Position numbers and translations under genes: made by a program. From assembly GCF_035594125.1 (NCBI RefSeq), contig NC_087183.1, positions 14,837,368 to 14,901,367 of the forward strand: a stretch of DNA of 64,000 nt, read 5' to 3'. The stretch's first letter is position 1. Each line of letters starts with the position of its first letter. The notes beneath the pieces are model-generated. The model was not told where the DNA came from, ran no database searches, and saw nothing but the letters and a program-made list of their open reading frames with translations. The stretch is from Scylla paramamosain. Its lineage: Eukaryota > Arthropoda > Malacostraca > Decapoda > Portunidae. This document shows positions 25,242 to 43,764 of this stretch, piece by piece.

Positions 25242-28200
25242 ACACATCATTATATTTCCACATTGAAATAGGTGCCTATTTTCTCTCATTACTTACAGGT
25301 TTCCCCTGTTAGATCGCCACACTTTGGTGCAATGGTGCTGCTCCGAGTTCCAGTGACTACATAAGATGCATCATCACAGAGACCAATCCTGGATGGCTTA
25401 GGAAAGTCTGCTTCTTTCATTACCACTCTGCAAAGAAGCACAAGCAGATACAGGCATGCAGTAAACTGAACATGCACATACAGTCATAATCAGTAGTTCA
25501 GTAACCTGCCACATTCACTCTGTCTGTCTTTTACATTTTCCCCAAGTCCTCTGAGTCACTGATAGTCTCCTTACAAAACTCACAAATGACAGATTCTTAG
25601 TGGATCAGAGGATTTAAGACTGAGGCAAAATGCTAAGCACAGTGAAAATGAGTATGGCACATCACTTGACTTATGACCTCAGCTATGCCTTTGTTACATC
25701 ATTCCAAAATAAAATTTACATTTCAAGAGACCTGGGGAAGTTGGAAGAGATCATGTAAATTTTAATACCCATGCAAGCTTTCAACAGGAAATAAATAACA
25801 TACCTAAGGGCACAGTATTCATCTGAGCGCCTGATAACATTCATCTCGCAGGTCTTGTCAACACGGCCAGTGAGTGGGTAGTTCTGATTTTGGAAATAGG
25901 CTGACTTCTGTGATGTTCTCATTCCACATGAGCGGTAAACTGTTGACAGGTATAAGAAAGGAGAGCCAGTATTGATATTAGTGGCTGTCATATCAAAGCA
26001 GCCAACATACATGCATGATTAACATACTGAAAAAGATACGTCACTAAGAGCTAAGGAACATCAGCACCAAAGGCAAATACTTACAGAGGCAACAGAGTCC
26101 TGATAGTCCGCTGCAGAAGTTTCCGAAAGTACCAGCCAGCGCCAGACACTCCACAGTGCCATAGCAAGTGCCCGATTTGCCTTGATACTCACATGATGGA
26201 TAGCCAAAGATAACTGCATAAAGAGACATTAGTATTCTGCATGAGACTCAAATTCAGTAAGCAAGAATGTGCTGAGTGGTATCCAGATTAACATTACTAT
26301 TACTTGTCATTCTCTTTTTTCACACTTGATCCAAACACAATTACACATTTATACTTTTTTTAAATTTTCATTATATTGATTTATTCACACATTTTGCTTA
26401 TTAATTTATCAATTTATATAAAAAGAAATACTTACATCGTGACCCCTTTGCCCTTGGTGGGAGTTCGACAGGACTTAGCCCCAGGTCTGCAGGAGGCCTG
26501 TATGGTGTTCTCTCCCCTGCTGCCCATGACCTGTACAGGGAGAAGGGACCTTACTTTTTCAGCTATATAGGAAGTACCAGGAATTTTTATGTATATTTAT
26601 TGTATGTCTGAGCGATGTTCCCTCTAATAACTTATTTATTTATTTATTTTTCCCTATGTGATTGGTGTAGGAAGTCAGCACGACTGTCTCATGTTCACTG
26701 GTTGTAAAGGTTGAAGAGCAATGAAGTGTGACGTTGGTATGTATTCTTATCAGTCTTTACAAGGAAAAAAAGTTAACTGTGCACGAAAACACTGTAAAGT
26801 CATCATTCTAAACGTGGTTTATACACTGCGTGGACAACACCGGAGGCGTGGCTACAAGATTTTGTATGCAGCTCACTGAATATCTATCGCTTTGTTTTCA
26901 CGGCGAGATTAAATATACATTTAGCTTGTGAAACCGATGAATTCATCAACAGTTTTGAGTGCCTTTACTATAGCTACTATGTTTGTTATTCATGGTGTTA
27001 GTAACCCAGTAGTCTGAGTGCTATTCCTGATTTCAGCAGCGCGCTCCCCGACCACGTAAGCCTGCAGGTGGAAAGCCAGCAGGGTCAGGACATCGACCCC
27101 ACTGTGTGTCCTCCCAAAATGGGCTGGTGGGGACTCCTCTCACCCACACAGTGCTCAGTGTCCACGTGTTCTCCAGCAGGGCACACATTTACGGCACACA
27201 ATTACGGCAGTGTTGTATAAAATGCGCGCCACGTGATAGGAATACAAACCAACCTGCATGTTGGTTTACGGCACAAAATTACGGCAGTGTTGAATAAAAT
27301 GAGCGCCACGAGACAGAAATACAAACCAGCCTGCTTGTTAATTGTAGCTGCTTTTCGTCACAGCATGAGCAGAAACAGTGCTGCCTAATTTGCGAAAAGT
27401 AAAATAACCGATCATATAAGTACCGCTGTGCACTGTCCCTTGGTTCAGTGGATAACAGAAATAGTATATGTGGAGCCTAGAGTTCGCCGTGGCAAAATGC
27501 CAGTTCCGCCCTCTGAGCACGGGACCTCGCAGCACTCCTGTAGGAGAGGAGCGAAATGAGGTGAAAGTTCAGGGTAGTTTTAAAAGGCGGCATAAAATAA
27601 TGCCTAAAGAGTAAAAATTTAATGCCATTGAGCAGGAAAAGCGAGGATAGCCTGTCAGAAGATGTGAATAGCACTACCACTGACAGGACATAAGTGAAAG
27701 TACACTATTGTTTGCTTTTTCTTTTCGTCCCTTTACGAGAGAATATTATTGTTATTGCCGGTAATTTTATGACCAAAGATGTGTCCACGGTGATGAGTAA
27801 TTGCCATTTCTTCAGCTGCTTCTCGAGGGAGATGTTACACGGAAGACAGGTTGCGGTGCCTTATATCCGCTGCCCTCAGCAGGCTGTAGAGGTGATTAAT
27901 AGGTGTTCTTCAAGGGTGCTCACATGGTTCTAGTGATAGCCTATCATGGATTCTACATCAATATAGAAAAAAAAAAAACTGAACTTGAATAATGATCTCT
28001 GTGGCCTTTCAAAATAATCCTAGGTCTTGGTCTTACTCTGGCGCCTTCGTAGCAAGATCGCTGGAATCTTGATGACAAAAACACATTATCTCGGTTTCAC
28101 CAAAGATTGTGATTCGAAGACAAGCGCGATCTTGGACGACAAAAACGCGTTTCTAACGAAACAACAATAATTCATAAGCGTGGATATTACGTTAAGACTA

Positions 28201-29653
28201 CAAAACGCCCATGTATGACACGAAAACTTGTCATCCAACCGACGATACGACGTGCTGTGGCTGTGAGAGAAAGTAGGAGAAAAACAGTTCTCTTCAGTGT
28301 TCTTTTTAAACCTGAAGTAACACGTGACATATGACCAATAGGATATGAAGAGGCATTAACCTCTTTACTCCTTCACCGTCTCCTCATTCGGGACCCAGCC
28401 ACTGGTTAAGGGATGGGCAGAGGGTATGTTCAGTATTTAATCTTCTCCATTATTCATAGGATTAAAAGTAGGCCCGGTGAAACTGCTTCCATGACCTCCA
28501 CCTTGCCCGCTCTAACGGTGCGCAGCTGAGTTGACTTGCTCAGAAACTTTACTTCTATCCTTTTTCTTTAACTCACTGACCGACATAACTTCTCTTTATG
28601 ATTAACCCTCTCACCGCTGTGGTGATTTTTTGTTTAAGTAGCCAGAACATTCATAGCAATGTGGGGGAAAATAATTTTTGACAAAGTAAAAAAAAAAAAA
28701 AAAATCTTGGCTACGAAACTATTTAGAAGATGTGTTACGAGATTAGCTATCTAAAAAGTTTTAAGTGATTATAGAAAAAATATTGATGATAATGTTCAGT
28801 GATGAAAAGATTAATGAAATGTTCTGGTTTAAGATAGAGATTTTAATGAAACTATTTTTTACTGTTTCACTAGTTTTGACATAGGTTGCTTGTATCACGA
28901 AGGGGAGAAATCAGACGCGTACGCTGCCTACCCTCGAGCCGTGGTTCATTCTTCAGGGAAATTTATAAGTAGTGTGAGAAACTTTATTTTGAACCAGGCA
29001 ACTACAGCTACAGTTTGTTGCGTGTCAGTACAAGGGAATAAACGGAGATATTTAGTATCTGTGTAATATCATATAAGTCCGTTTTGCAGTTCGTAAAAGA
29101 AGAAAATTACTTATGTCTCGGAAAGACAATTGGCTAAGAATTCCTGTATAAGATCGGGAGCTTTCTTTTCTTTTTATCTCCTTATCAGTCATATTAATGT
29201 ATGGCATTCATCCACTTACGTAATTACCAATTTATTTACGTTTCCAATTATTCTGGGAACTGGCACGCGTATAACATATCGAGAACATGACGCGCTCACA
29301 GAAACACGACGAGCGATGCATATCATTTACCGACGCGTTGTTATCATGAAGGTCGAGGATGCCCGCAGCTTCAGTCACGCTGAAAAGGCTTAGGTAATAT
29401 TGCTGAAGAGGCACAGGTGAGATTGACGTGAGGCAACGGTCGTGTCACTGACATTGCCTGACCTACTTCCCAGTACACGGCGTGCCCCGCGGGACCGGCT
29501 CTCCCACTGAACCAAAGTAACGGTTCGCCGCTTCTAGAACCGCTAACGAAGAGCAGAGAGTAGACATACCACAACATAATAAATTCACTTCTTCTTTTCT
29601 CATATCAAGTGCCAAGCGCATTATTTCAAGAGTCAATAAGTACAAACAATTCC

Positions 29654-29684
<31 letters not shown>

Positions 29685-29710
29685 TGTGTGTGTACTGAAG
29701 GAACCCTGCG

Positions 29711-29809
<99 letters not shown>

Positions 29810-29866
29810 TTACAGGAGGGCGGCCGTCACCCAAAGGATAACAGTCACCATGTTACAAGTCCGCAT
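21404..29866 (-). CDS. Secreted clip-like/CUB/trypsin-like serine protease (CUB-serine protease type)
   Basis: Predicted secreted, zymogen-activated trypsin-like protease. Twelve coding exons (minus strand): 29866-29814, 26530-26436, 26213-26085, 25939-25804, 25427-25297, 24997-24728, 24420-24296, 24077-23768, 23324-23159, 22355-22141, 21924-21719, 21577-21404. Frames add to 2010 nt, 669 aa. Signal peptide about residues 1-22 ([18 protein letters not shown]). Six Cys at 57, 66, 72, 83, 90, 91 ending in CC form a clip-like domain. CUB domain about 97-216. Gly-rich collagen-like stretch 225-271 with a duplicated [12 protein letters not shown]. Pro-rich segment 272-310, then a basic Arg/Asn-rich linker to 416. 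Activation site after R427 (ITYG instead of the usual IVGG). Catalytic H468 (TAAHC), D519 (NDIAMIKL) and S615 (GDSGGP) are present; D609, six residues before the Ser, predicts cleavage after Arg/Lys. C300 may tether the pro-region to the Cys of ICLP. The exon 7 donor (GTACAG) is the weakest junction. Confidence 0.88.
25159..25248. repeat. CA microsatellite in protease intron
   Basis: About 40 CA units between the two exons encoding the CUB C-terminal half. Confidence 0.98.
27191..27342. repeat. 77-bp tandem duplication
   Basis: Two units sharing TTACGGCACA, AATTACGGCAGTGTTG, TAAAATG, GCGCCACG and AATACAAACCA; about 80% identical. Lies in protease intron 1. Confidence 0.75.
29652..29808. repeat. 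CG/TG alternating tract and TA array
   Basis: CG repeats run into TG repeats (29652-29694), then TA repeats (29714-29808) reach the exon 1 donor of the protease gene. Confidence 0.97.
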
Positions 29867-30222
29867 GGTGACTGATGACCCCCCGCTGTGACTATTGCTG
29901 CTTGTGTCCCTCGCTGCCGCTGCTCCAGGGACGCCCCTAGCTGATGGTAAGCCTGGGCAGGTGTGGCGGTATGGCGGAAGAGGTACGGGCTCCTACTGGC
30001 CCCAAGTTGGACTGAGGCAGGTTAGCTTCGCTCCTCACCTCGTGTGGTTAGGTTGCCGCCCATTGTTTACCGCCCACCGCCCACCTTCTGCCTCCCTCAC
30101 CTCCTCCTCCCCCTCCTCCTCCTCGCAGGTTACGTCGAACTCAGACTTTCTCTTATTGTTTTTTTTTTTCTTTCTTACTTTCTTTCCTTCTTTTCTTTCT
30201 CTCTAGATTGCCATTCTTTTCT

Positions 30223-30226
<4 letters not shown>

Positions 30227-30304
<78 letters not shown>
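30227..30304. repeat. CT microsatellite
   Basis: About 39 CT units; a GT array follows at 30726-30762. Confidence 0.97.
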
Positions 30305-30309
<5 letters not shown>

Positions 30310-30725
30310 ATGCGTTTGTTTATTTTCTAGAACGATTAGTCTTTTATACACAAACCTGTTCTTGATATGTTCACCATACTCTTTAATTAATTTACTCATC
30401 GCTCTTTCTTTCTTCTGCATGATATTATTCCTTGTCGTTCCTTATTACTTTTCATTACTCCTTATTGCTATTTCAGTGTTTTCCATTAAGATTTGAACAT
30501 TCCTCGTTATTTTATTTCTCATTTATGTGTTGCAGCTTCTCAGTTTGATATCATAGTCTTGTATAAGTTAAGATAAGGATTTTTAAATACTGCACTCACA
30601 GTAAAAGGTGCCATCTAATATCTAGTGAAGCTTTGTAGAACTTGTAGCTTGATTTTTGATGAGTGGAATTGCCTAGGGTTGCTGAAAATAAAATTACACT
30701 TACTAATGAAAAAATAAATGTTTTG

Positions 30726-30760
<35 letters not shown>

Positions 30761-30979
30761 TGTCATTTTATTTATTTATTTTTACTTGTTTTGTCTGATA
30801 ATTAACACTTTCTTATGCTGACAAAATACTTCATCAGTTTTATTTTCTTTACTTTTTTTTTCATGCATTTCCTATACCAGGTTAGAGTTTTCCCAACAGC
30901 ACTATTAATAGTTAAAGGATTCAAGGTTTCATCATTATGTGCCTTACTAGAATGTGTCACACCCTTCTATGTCTCGCAG

Positions 30980-31120
30980 CGATAGAGGAGAGGCCCAGCA
31001 AGAGGCGTTGGTCTGGCCTCTGTCACCACCCACGTCCGGAAGGAAAGCGCTGGCCACTCACCTCAAATTTCTCTGCAACACTCGGAACATGTCACGTCTT
31101 GCAGCGAACATAAAAAGGTA
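30980..31120 (+). other. Weak exon-like segment
   Basis: After a CTCGCAG acceptor, one frame is open for about 46 codons (including SGRKALATHLKFLCNTRN) up to a GTAATA donor-like site. There is no ATG at its start and no neighbouring exon was found. It could be chance. Confidence 0.15.
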
Positions 31121-31216
31121 ATAGTTATGTTGAACTTTTGAAGGTCATTATTTACTTATTCTTTAAGGGGTTTGTACTAGTAAACCTGTTCGTTGTGTAT
31201 TGCCTCACAACTCCTC

Positions 31217-31340
<124 letters not shown>

Positions 31341-31384
31341 TGAAAAAGCGTGCTCGGTATGCCCGCATGTCCACTAATTTCAAA

Positions 31385-31550
31385 AGGCTCTGCTTGAAGT
31401 CACACGGGTTTTTAAGGGTGTTGTTATAGTTCTTGTGACAAGATTTCTACATTATTAACAGCAGAAACACTCTTGAGAACCCGGCTGATCGTCTTTGTGG
31501 CCTTAGAAAATAGCCGTAGTGAGAGAGCAGAGTGTTTCAGAATATGGACC
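31385..31550 (+). mobile_element. MITE-like element, copy E (left end missing)
   Basis: Shares TTTCTACATTATTAACAGC, GAGAACCCGGCTGATCGTC and the right end AGTGTTTCAGAATATGGACC with the other copies. Confidence 0.55.
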
Positions 31551-34258
31551 TTGTTCTGTATTGAATTAACGTCCTATTTTCACAAACAAATCCATAACTC
31601 ATCCACCACTGAGGACTGTGCATGTTACCTCCAGCTGGGAAGGAAAAAAAAAGTTAGATAACGATAAGGACAATACTATTACTAAAAATCACCTGTCACT
31701 CTTTGCGTAGTGTCGAAACCCACCTATTTTTTGATTGGTGTGAGGTGAGGCGCGAGGCAATAGTGTCTTCAGTGACGGAAGTTTACGACAATAGGAAGTG
31801 AAATATGGTGAAACTACTACCTCACCGAAATGCGTCCCTGGCAGGTAAAGAGGGCACCCATGTGACGTAGTATTGCTCAACGCGGCACGTGATTGGTGTA
31901 CACACTTCTGATTCACCCATTAATTGTCACCCCCGTCTCTGACCGTGCGTGGGTCTGTGCTGTAGTAATCAAGGAAATTAGAGGGGACCTGGTAATAACG
32001 GTGACACACTCTGAGCCTCCTGGAAACACATCGAACACAGTTACAGTAATACTTTCCAACAGGATTCCTGAGTGTTGAAACTAGTTTTTATGTAGGTACT
32101 CATTTACTTGTATACTTATTTATTTATTCACTCATGCATGCAATAATTTTTATTGCCTGAATATACGTATTTACAAAACTATAATTTTTAAGGCAGGGTA
32201 GCTTCACCAAACTGTTTACATGCATACACTCACACTTGCATTTACGAACATTCTTCATATATTTCTCATCTCCGAAGGTTACTCAAGCCCACTGCAATCT
32301 TCTGCGTGTCATGAAGACGGATTTGGTTCTCTCCACACCCTGCCTCCACCCTGAACAGCATTCATCATTTTCATGCAACTCATCAGGGCGCTGGAACCGA
32401 GCCACTTAACTTTGGTGTTTGCTCAGTCCAAGTTCATTACCACGTGGAGGGTGCTGCTGCCACTGACCCTATGCAACTGGGAGGGATGCTGCAGAGGATT
32501 GGTTGACTCGTTTTGAGAAGCCTGTACTTAATATGAGACTGTAAGGCTTTGATTAGTGAGCATTTTTTTTTCTTCTTTCTTTCCTTTTCTTTTTTTTTTT
32601 TTTTTTTCTTCTAGGTCCTTTTTCTAACAAATTTGTCTCATCTCGGTAAATCTTTTATGGTTCAGACACGGTTGACGTTGGCGCGAAACTTCGTGCAGTG
32701 TCATCATTTGATTACTTGTCAATATTTACGTGTATTCCTTTCTTTTCATATATTGTGAACTTTAATATTTTCACACTTTTATCTCTTGAAAAGTAGCACA
32801 ATTACTTTTAAACTGCATTTTCTATTGATTTCGCTTGCTTTCACCCTGCTCCCTTACTTGTGGCGCTTACTTATCTTTTAACATACACTTGAATAATCTC
32901 AGTTACATTTTCAGAATCATTTTTTATTTATTCACATTGTTTTTTACTCAAAGTTGCCGCACGTGTTGTATAGCCATACAGGAATAGGTAATGGCAGCGC
33001 AGGGCAATAGCGCCTAGAAATTTGATCTGGACAAGAGGCGGAGTCGTGTTGGTGGCGTGGCCGCGAAGGAAGGTACACCCATTACCTCCAGTGTGACTAA
33101 TCCTTGTAGTTGGGAAAGTATAGTAATGATGGCAATGATGGATGATGATGAATCGATGTGTTCCATGGAAGATTTGGGTGGAGGACACAGAGAAAGTATA
33201 TTTCTTTCTTTCTCTTCCCTTTTGTGTCTTCGTTTCATTAGTATTTGTTTATGAGAGGTTATCGGTACAATGTTTCGAGATACGCAGGATTATCAACATA
33301 CACCTGATCATATTCTGAAACACTTCTGCGCCGCATCTCCACTACATAAGTACATAGAAGACACTAATTGAAGTTACACATTTTATAGTTTCAAAGCCAG
33401 CGTAACAAGATTTTTATATTATTAACAGGAAAAATACTCTCGAGAATCAGGCTAATCATCTCTGTGGCCTTTGAAAACAGTCGCAGTAGGAGAGCAAAGC
33501 ATTTCAGAATATGTAAGGGCATCAACAAGGATGTTGAGGAGAGGCCTACTCCACGCGGTGAGAAAGATGAGATAGGACGTGAAAGTCTACTTGATTTACT
33601 TGAAGGGAAACTGCGGTAGATGTGCCCTGAATTTTACCACAAGACCTGTTTATACCTCCTTCCCCTCTTCCCAGCCCTTGCTTCTTCTCCACCTCCTCCT
33701 CTTCCTCGTCCTCTTTTTTTTTTTTTTTTTTTTTATGATGTTTTCTTCTTCTTCTCCTTTATGATAAATCCAATATAACAAATCCAATATTCACTCTATT
33801 AGTTATGAGCATATATTGCTATGGAAAAGTTGTTATTGTTGTTGAATCTATGACCGCTAACCTAATTCATTAATTTCTCTTACCAAATGCACAATTCCAC
33901 GGAAACATATTTTAGAACGGTAATCTCTTTGCTATAGATACAGTCATCAGTCGAAATTAATTTTATAGTTTCTTAATAGTGAAGGAGAAATTACCTAGGG
34001 GGTACATACCGCTTCCATCCGCTCTGTACTTATCCTTGTCTCTATAACCTTTGCAGCGGTGAAGTGTGGTGTGGTCACTGAGGTGCTCAACTTGCTGCTG
34101 GCATTCACAAGGTCAACATCCTTTCTCGATTAGGATGCAAGAGGCATTATGGGAACCTTTTATATCATGAAGAATACCTTGAAGCTCTAGAGAGACTACA
34201 CTGTTGTCAATTCCTACGTAAACAAAATAATGCATCGTTAAAAAAATAAAATAATAAT
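31551..34258. other. Gene-free spacer between protease and copper transporter
   Basis: Contains one MITE-like copy (33310-33513), T runs near 32590 and 33716, and otherwise unique AT-rich DNA. No supported exon. Confidence 0.45.
33310..33513 (+). mobile_element. MITE-like element, copy F (near full length)
   Basis: About 204 bp from ATATTCTGAAACACTTCTGC to GCATTTCAGAATATG. Both inverted termini are intact and the internal blocks are in the usual order. Confidence 0.6.
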
Positions 34259-34425
34259 AATTCGGAAACGCTTTGCACTCTCACCACGATTATTTCCAAA
34301 GACCACGGAAATTATTACGGGTTCTCAAGAATCTTGATAACCTGTCACTAGAACCGTAAAAACACCCTTAAAAACCAGTGTTATTTAAACTAGAGCCTTT
34401 TGAAAGTAGTCAAGGTGCGGACAAG
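34259..34425 (-). mobile_element. MITE-like element, copy G
   Basis: Degraded inverted-orientation copy (AATTCGGAAACGCTTTGC to GGTGCGGACAAGTGTT) about 400 bp upstream of the predicted copper transporter start. Confidence 0.5.
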
Positions 34426-34797
34426 TGTTAGTGTCCTGCGTCTGTTTCTCGTACCCAGGTAGCGACAGCACGTCATGTAGATCAAATAACGGTATAATCT
34501 TAGCATGTGGATAGCTGAGTGTTCCATATTGGGCTGACCACATTGCTGACACATGTAAATGCCATTAACTTAGAGCACGTAGATCACGACTTGAAAAAAC
34601 GTCACATTTTGCCGGTAAATAAACATTGTCTGAAAATTAGTGGACTAAGGTTATTCCCATAATCCCTACTGGCGGAATCAATCAAAGTTAGGAAATTAAA
34701 CAAGGAGTAATGTAACCATCAGTAATCAGTAAAGTAAACAGTGAGGAATAGAGGCTGCCGGGGTCTCTGTCTCTCTGGTCAGCTGGAGCCTGGGCGG

Positions 34798-34830
34798 ATA
34801 TAAACAAAGGGATAGGAGGGGCGAGGCTCA
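34798..34830 (+). promoter_or_regulatory. Candidate TATA box and initiator for the copper transporter gene
   Basis: ATATAAA at 34798-34804 lies about 30 bp before an arthropod-like initiator TCACA (A of the motif at about 34830). The next strong feature downstream is the donor of a leader exon at 35509. The start site falls inside a near-perfect inverted repeat (34816-34828 with 34843-34855). Inferred; the leader would be about 680 nt long. Confidence 0.35.
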
Positions 34831-35490
34831 CAGACTCACACCAGGCTCGCCCCTCAGAGAGTGGTATGTGCCAGACGTACCCAGGCCTCGTGACACTTCT
34901 CTACGATACCACGCCTCACTTTCTGACTGGCTGTGGCGATTAGACACATTAGATTAGCAACTTGGGTAACACGAGTGGGAGGTGAATAGAGATGTGGCTT
35001 TACGAAAAAATTAGCGATTCTTGGATGTCGGTGTATTTGCCTCATATTAGTTCATCTTATCTCTTTGTGATTGATGCCGACTGATGCGAGTTAAGAGACA
35101 CTTATATTAGCGTCTGAATACCTGAGTGACTTGTGGGTTTCGTGGCTATTAAGATACATGCACAGTACTTACTCTCGCTCTCTTGTCAAGTGGGTATCCC
35201 TGTGCGGTAGTGAGTGTTTTTATCTGTGGACAGTGTTCCGTGGCGTGCGAACCCCATCAGTAGGGCTGTTGGAATTGATGCTCGATAAGGTAATCAGTGT
35301 CTGACCTCATACTGGTGATAAGGCAAGATTGCTGAATTTATAGTTGTTTGTGCTCAGCTCAGTAAGATACCGTTCAAAGTGGGAAAGGGAGCACCGACAC
35401 TCTATACAGGTTTTTTTGTGGTCCAGTATTATAATAAGTGATTTCTTTAAGTGCAGTACAGGTGTTGTTCGTGGTTATATTGCAGAGTAC

Positions 35491-35873
35491 ATGAATGATT
35501 TAGTTGCTGGTAAGTAGATGGAGTGTCTGACTTTAGATGGTCCATTTGATTGTGATATTTTTAAAGGAAGGAAATAAGGAATGTGGAATTTTTGTGTCTC
35601 ATCTTTATTAGGTAGATAGAAATGTTATGTAGCTGTGTAGGAAGATGTGATGTACCCTTATTGATTATATGGTTATGTGGCTTTTGTGCACTAATCATCC
35701 TGAGCAAGTAATTAAAAACTTAGAAAACCAAGCAGAATTTGATACTTAAAATGCCATGAAAAAGAAGCATTACATTGTGGATTTATCTCATTTGTACCTA
35801 TGTATAAGGATTTTCTGTACCAAATATTGCTACCTATCATAATATAAAGTTATTCCCACATTGCAGGGTCAAG

Positions 35874-35883
<10 letters not shown>
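35491..35883 (+). promoter_or_regulatory. Overlapping upstream ORF in the copper transporter leader
   Basis: The leader exon ends at 35509 before GTAAGTAG and joins the ATG exon at 35867 (acceptor TTGCAG). An upstream ATG at 35491 opens a frame of 11 codons that crosses this junction and stops with TGA at 35881-35883, out of frame with and overlapping the main ATG at 35874. Ribosomes translating it would bypass the main start unless scanning is leaky. Confidence 0.45.
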
Positions 35884-41907
<6,024 letters not shown>

Positions 41908-42564
41908 GGGTTTAAGGATTTAGAACCAAGGAAACACCGAAATCAAGAGTGGAGAGTGGAAAATGGTTGTAGGTTGCAATATTGATGCTAAGAAGTTTTA
42001 GGTTTTTTAAGGTGGAGGAAGTGTATAAAACTATACTAAATGAAAATGGCCCTAGTGGCACTTCAGAGTGAGACTATAGAATATAAAAAAACATAATTTG
42101 ACCAAAGGCTTAACAAGTAATTTAAGCTTTAATAGTTTCTGAATGCGAGACTGCTCAATTGTTGTAGTTAAAACTTTATCATTAAATTGTCACAAAGTAT
42201 GAGTTTATCTTTGTAACAAGCGCTTAAGAATACTCAAAAAAACATGTATGTAATGTTCCAAAGTACATGGCTCAAGTTACCTAATTAGAATCTTAGTTTG
42301 AGGGGTTGTCATCGCTCTGCATCATCAACAGTACAATTTGTCTCATGGCTCAAGTTATTTCTTAGTATTCTAGTTTGTCAAATTCTTGTTACTGTACAAC
42401 GTAAGAAAAAAGTACAAAGAAAGCTCAAATTAGCTCGAATTTCACATATTTATGCATTATCAAATGCAATAATCTAAAAATAGTATGATGGTTAAAGAAA
42501 GACATTGTAAAGCATACAGTTAGGTTATGTGCTTCATAATTTGTTATTGAATATATGGATAGTG

Positions 42565-43110
42565 ATTTTTCATTGCTTGTGTGGTCTCAGTCTATAAAAT
42601 TAGTGTAAGTAAAGCCAAAGTGAAAGGAGCATTATCTGAGGGCTGGTATCATTCAATTTTATCTGCATTTTTTTGTAGCTAAAGCCTTAGTAACCTTTTC
42701 TTTGTGTAAGTGTTTGGTGTAGGACACCAAACATCTTTCAATGTTTGGTGTCATTCTTAAAGAGTTAATGTAAGTGAGGTTAAGTTGAATGCAATATGTA
42801 TTAGTATCATTCAGTTTTATCATGATTGTAGTTCAAAATTTAGTTACCTTTTCCATGTATGGTTAATGATTTTTCAATGCTTCTTTTGGTGTTAGCCTTA
42901 AAGAGTTAGTGTAAGAGAGGTCAAAGTGAAGGGAACATAAGTTACTGGTTGCTGTAACTAAATTTCATCAGAATTTTTGTAGCTCAATACTTATTCATGT
43001 TTCAATGCTTGTTTGGTCTCGATCTTAAGAGTTATAGGGAAGGCCAAGGAGGTAATAGAATTAGTATCATTAAATTCTATCATAATTTTTTGTAGCTCAA
43101 AAGATTCAGT
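42565..43110. repeat. Four-copy diverged tandem repeat, period about 125-165 bp
   Basis: Landmark phrases (AA/GAGTTAGTGTAAG...GTCAAAGTGAA) recur at about 42598, 42762, 42903 and 43029, and TTTTTGTAGCTCAAA-like phrases at about 42669, 42828, 42974 and 43087. Downstream of the copper transporter stop. Confidence 0.7.
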
Positions 43111-43764
43111 AACCTCCATGAGGGTGTGGGTTCTGTTTCTCCTATAATGAACCAGACTTGGGCAGAATGTTAATGGAGTGACCCAGGAAGCAGTAGTTGT
43201 TCATCCCATCAGCTATTATAACTACAATATACCTTCCTTTGTAGCCATTTTACCAGACTGCCAGAATGATACACACATATTATTACCATCATAACAAGCT
43301 AGTTCAAGGACATGTCAGATTGTTACAGTTTCCCATTCATCCTACCCGTTTTCTACAGTATAAGGAAATTCACGCTATGCAGGAAGTTTAATAGTACATA
43401 TTGTGTTTGCTGAGCAAGGTTACAACAAGCTACTTTTTCCTCTATTAACAGAACGAATTCATGAGGTGTTAGTGACATACGGTTCTGTAAATATCAAGCT
43501 GGTGTTGGTTTTTCTGTTATTAAAGACGAGCTAAGTTTGGTAATTCACATTTCATTGACCGGAAGAGGTGATAGTGTCATTACTAGTCATTACTGGTATT
43601 ACTGGTCATTACTAGTGTGATATCCTTCCGGGGTCCCCCAATAGCGCCTCCGTTCCAGTGTGTTCTCTTATGTCCAATATTAAGCGGAATCCAACCTGAA
43701 ACGTGACATCATCCATCCAGTACATACCTAGTACAAATATAATACATAATGGAACTAATCTTTG

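Larger units (their letters stand above)
26531..29813 (-). other. Large first intron of the clip-like/CUB protease gene
   Basis: A 3.3-kb intron separating the signal-peptide exon from the rest of the gene. It holds a 77-bp tandem duplication (27191-27342), a fragment of the inverted-repeat element near 27.99 kb, a CG/TG alternating tract (29652-29694) and a TA array (29714-29808) that begins inside the donor consensus (GTAAGTATATA). No convincing further exon was seen in it. Confidence 0.6.

Noticed and set aside
29895..30206. Plus-strand frame with a Leu/Ala-rich start
   Set aside because: It sits over the probable 5' flank of the oppositely oriented protease and runs into a T-rich/CT array; no supporting exon.
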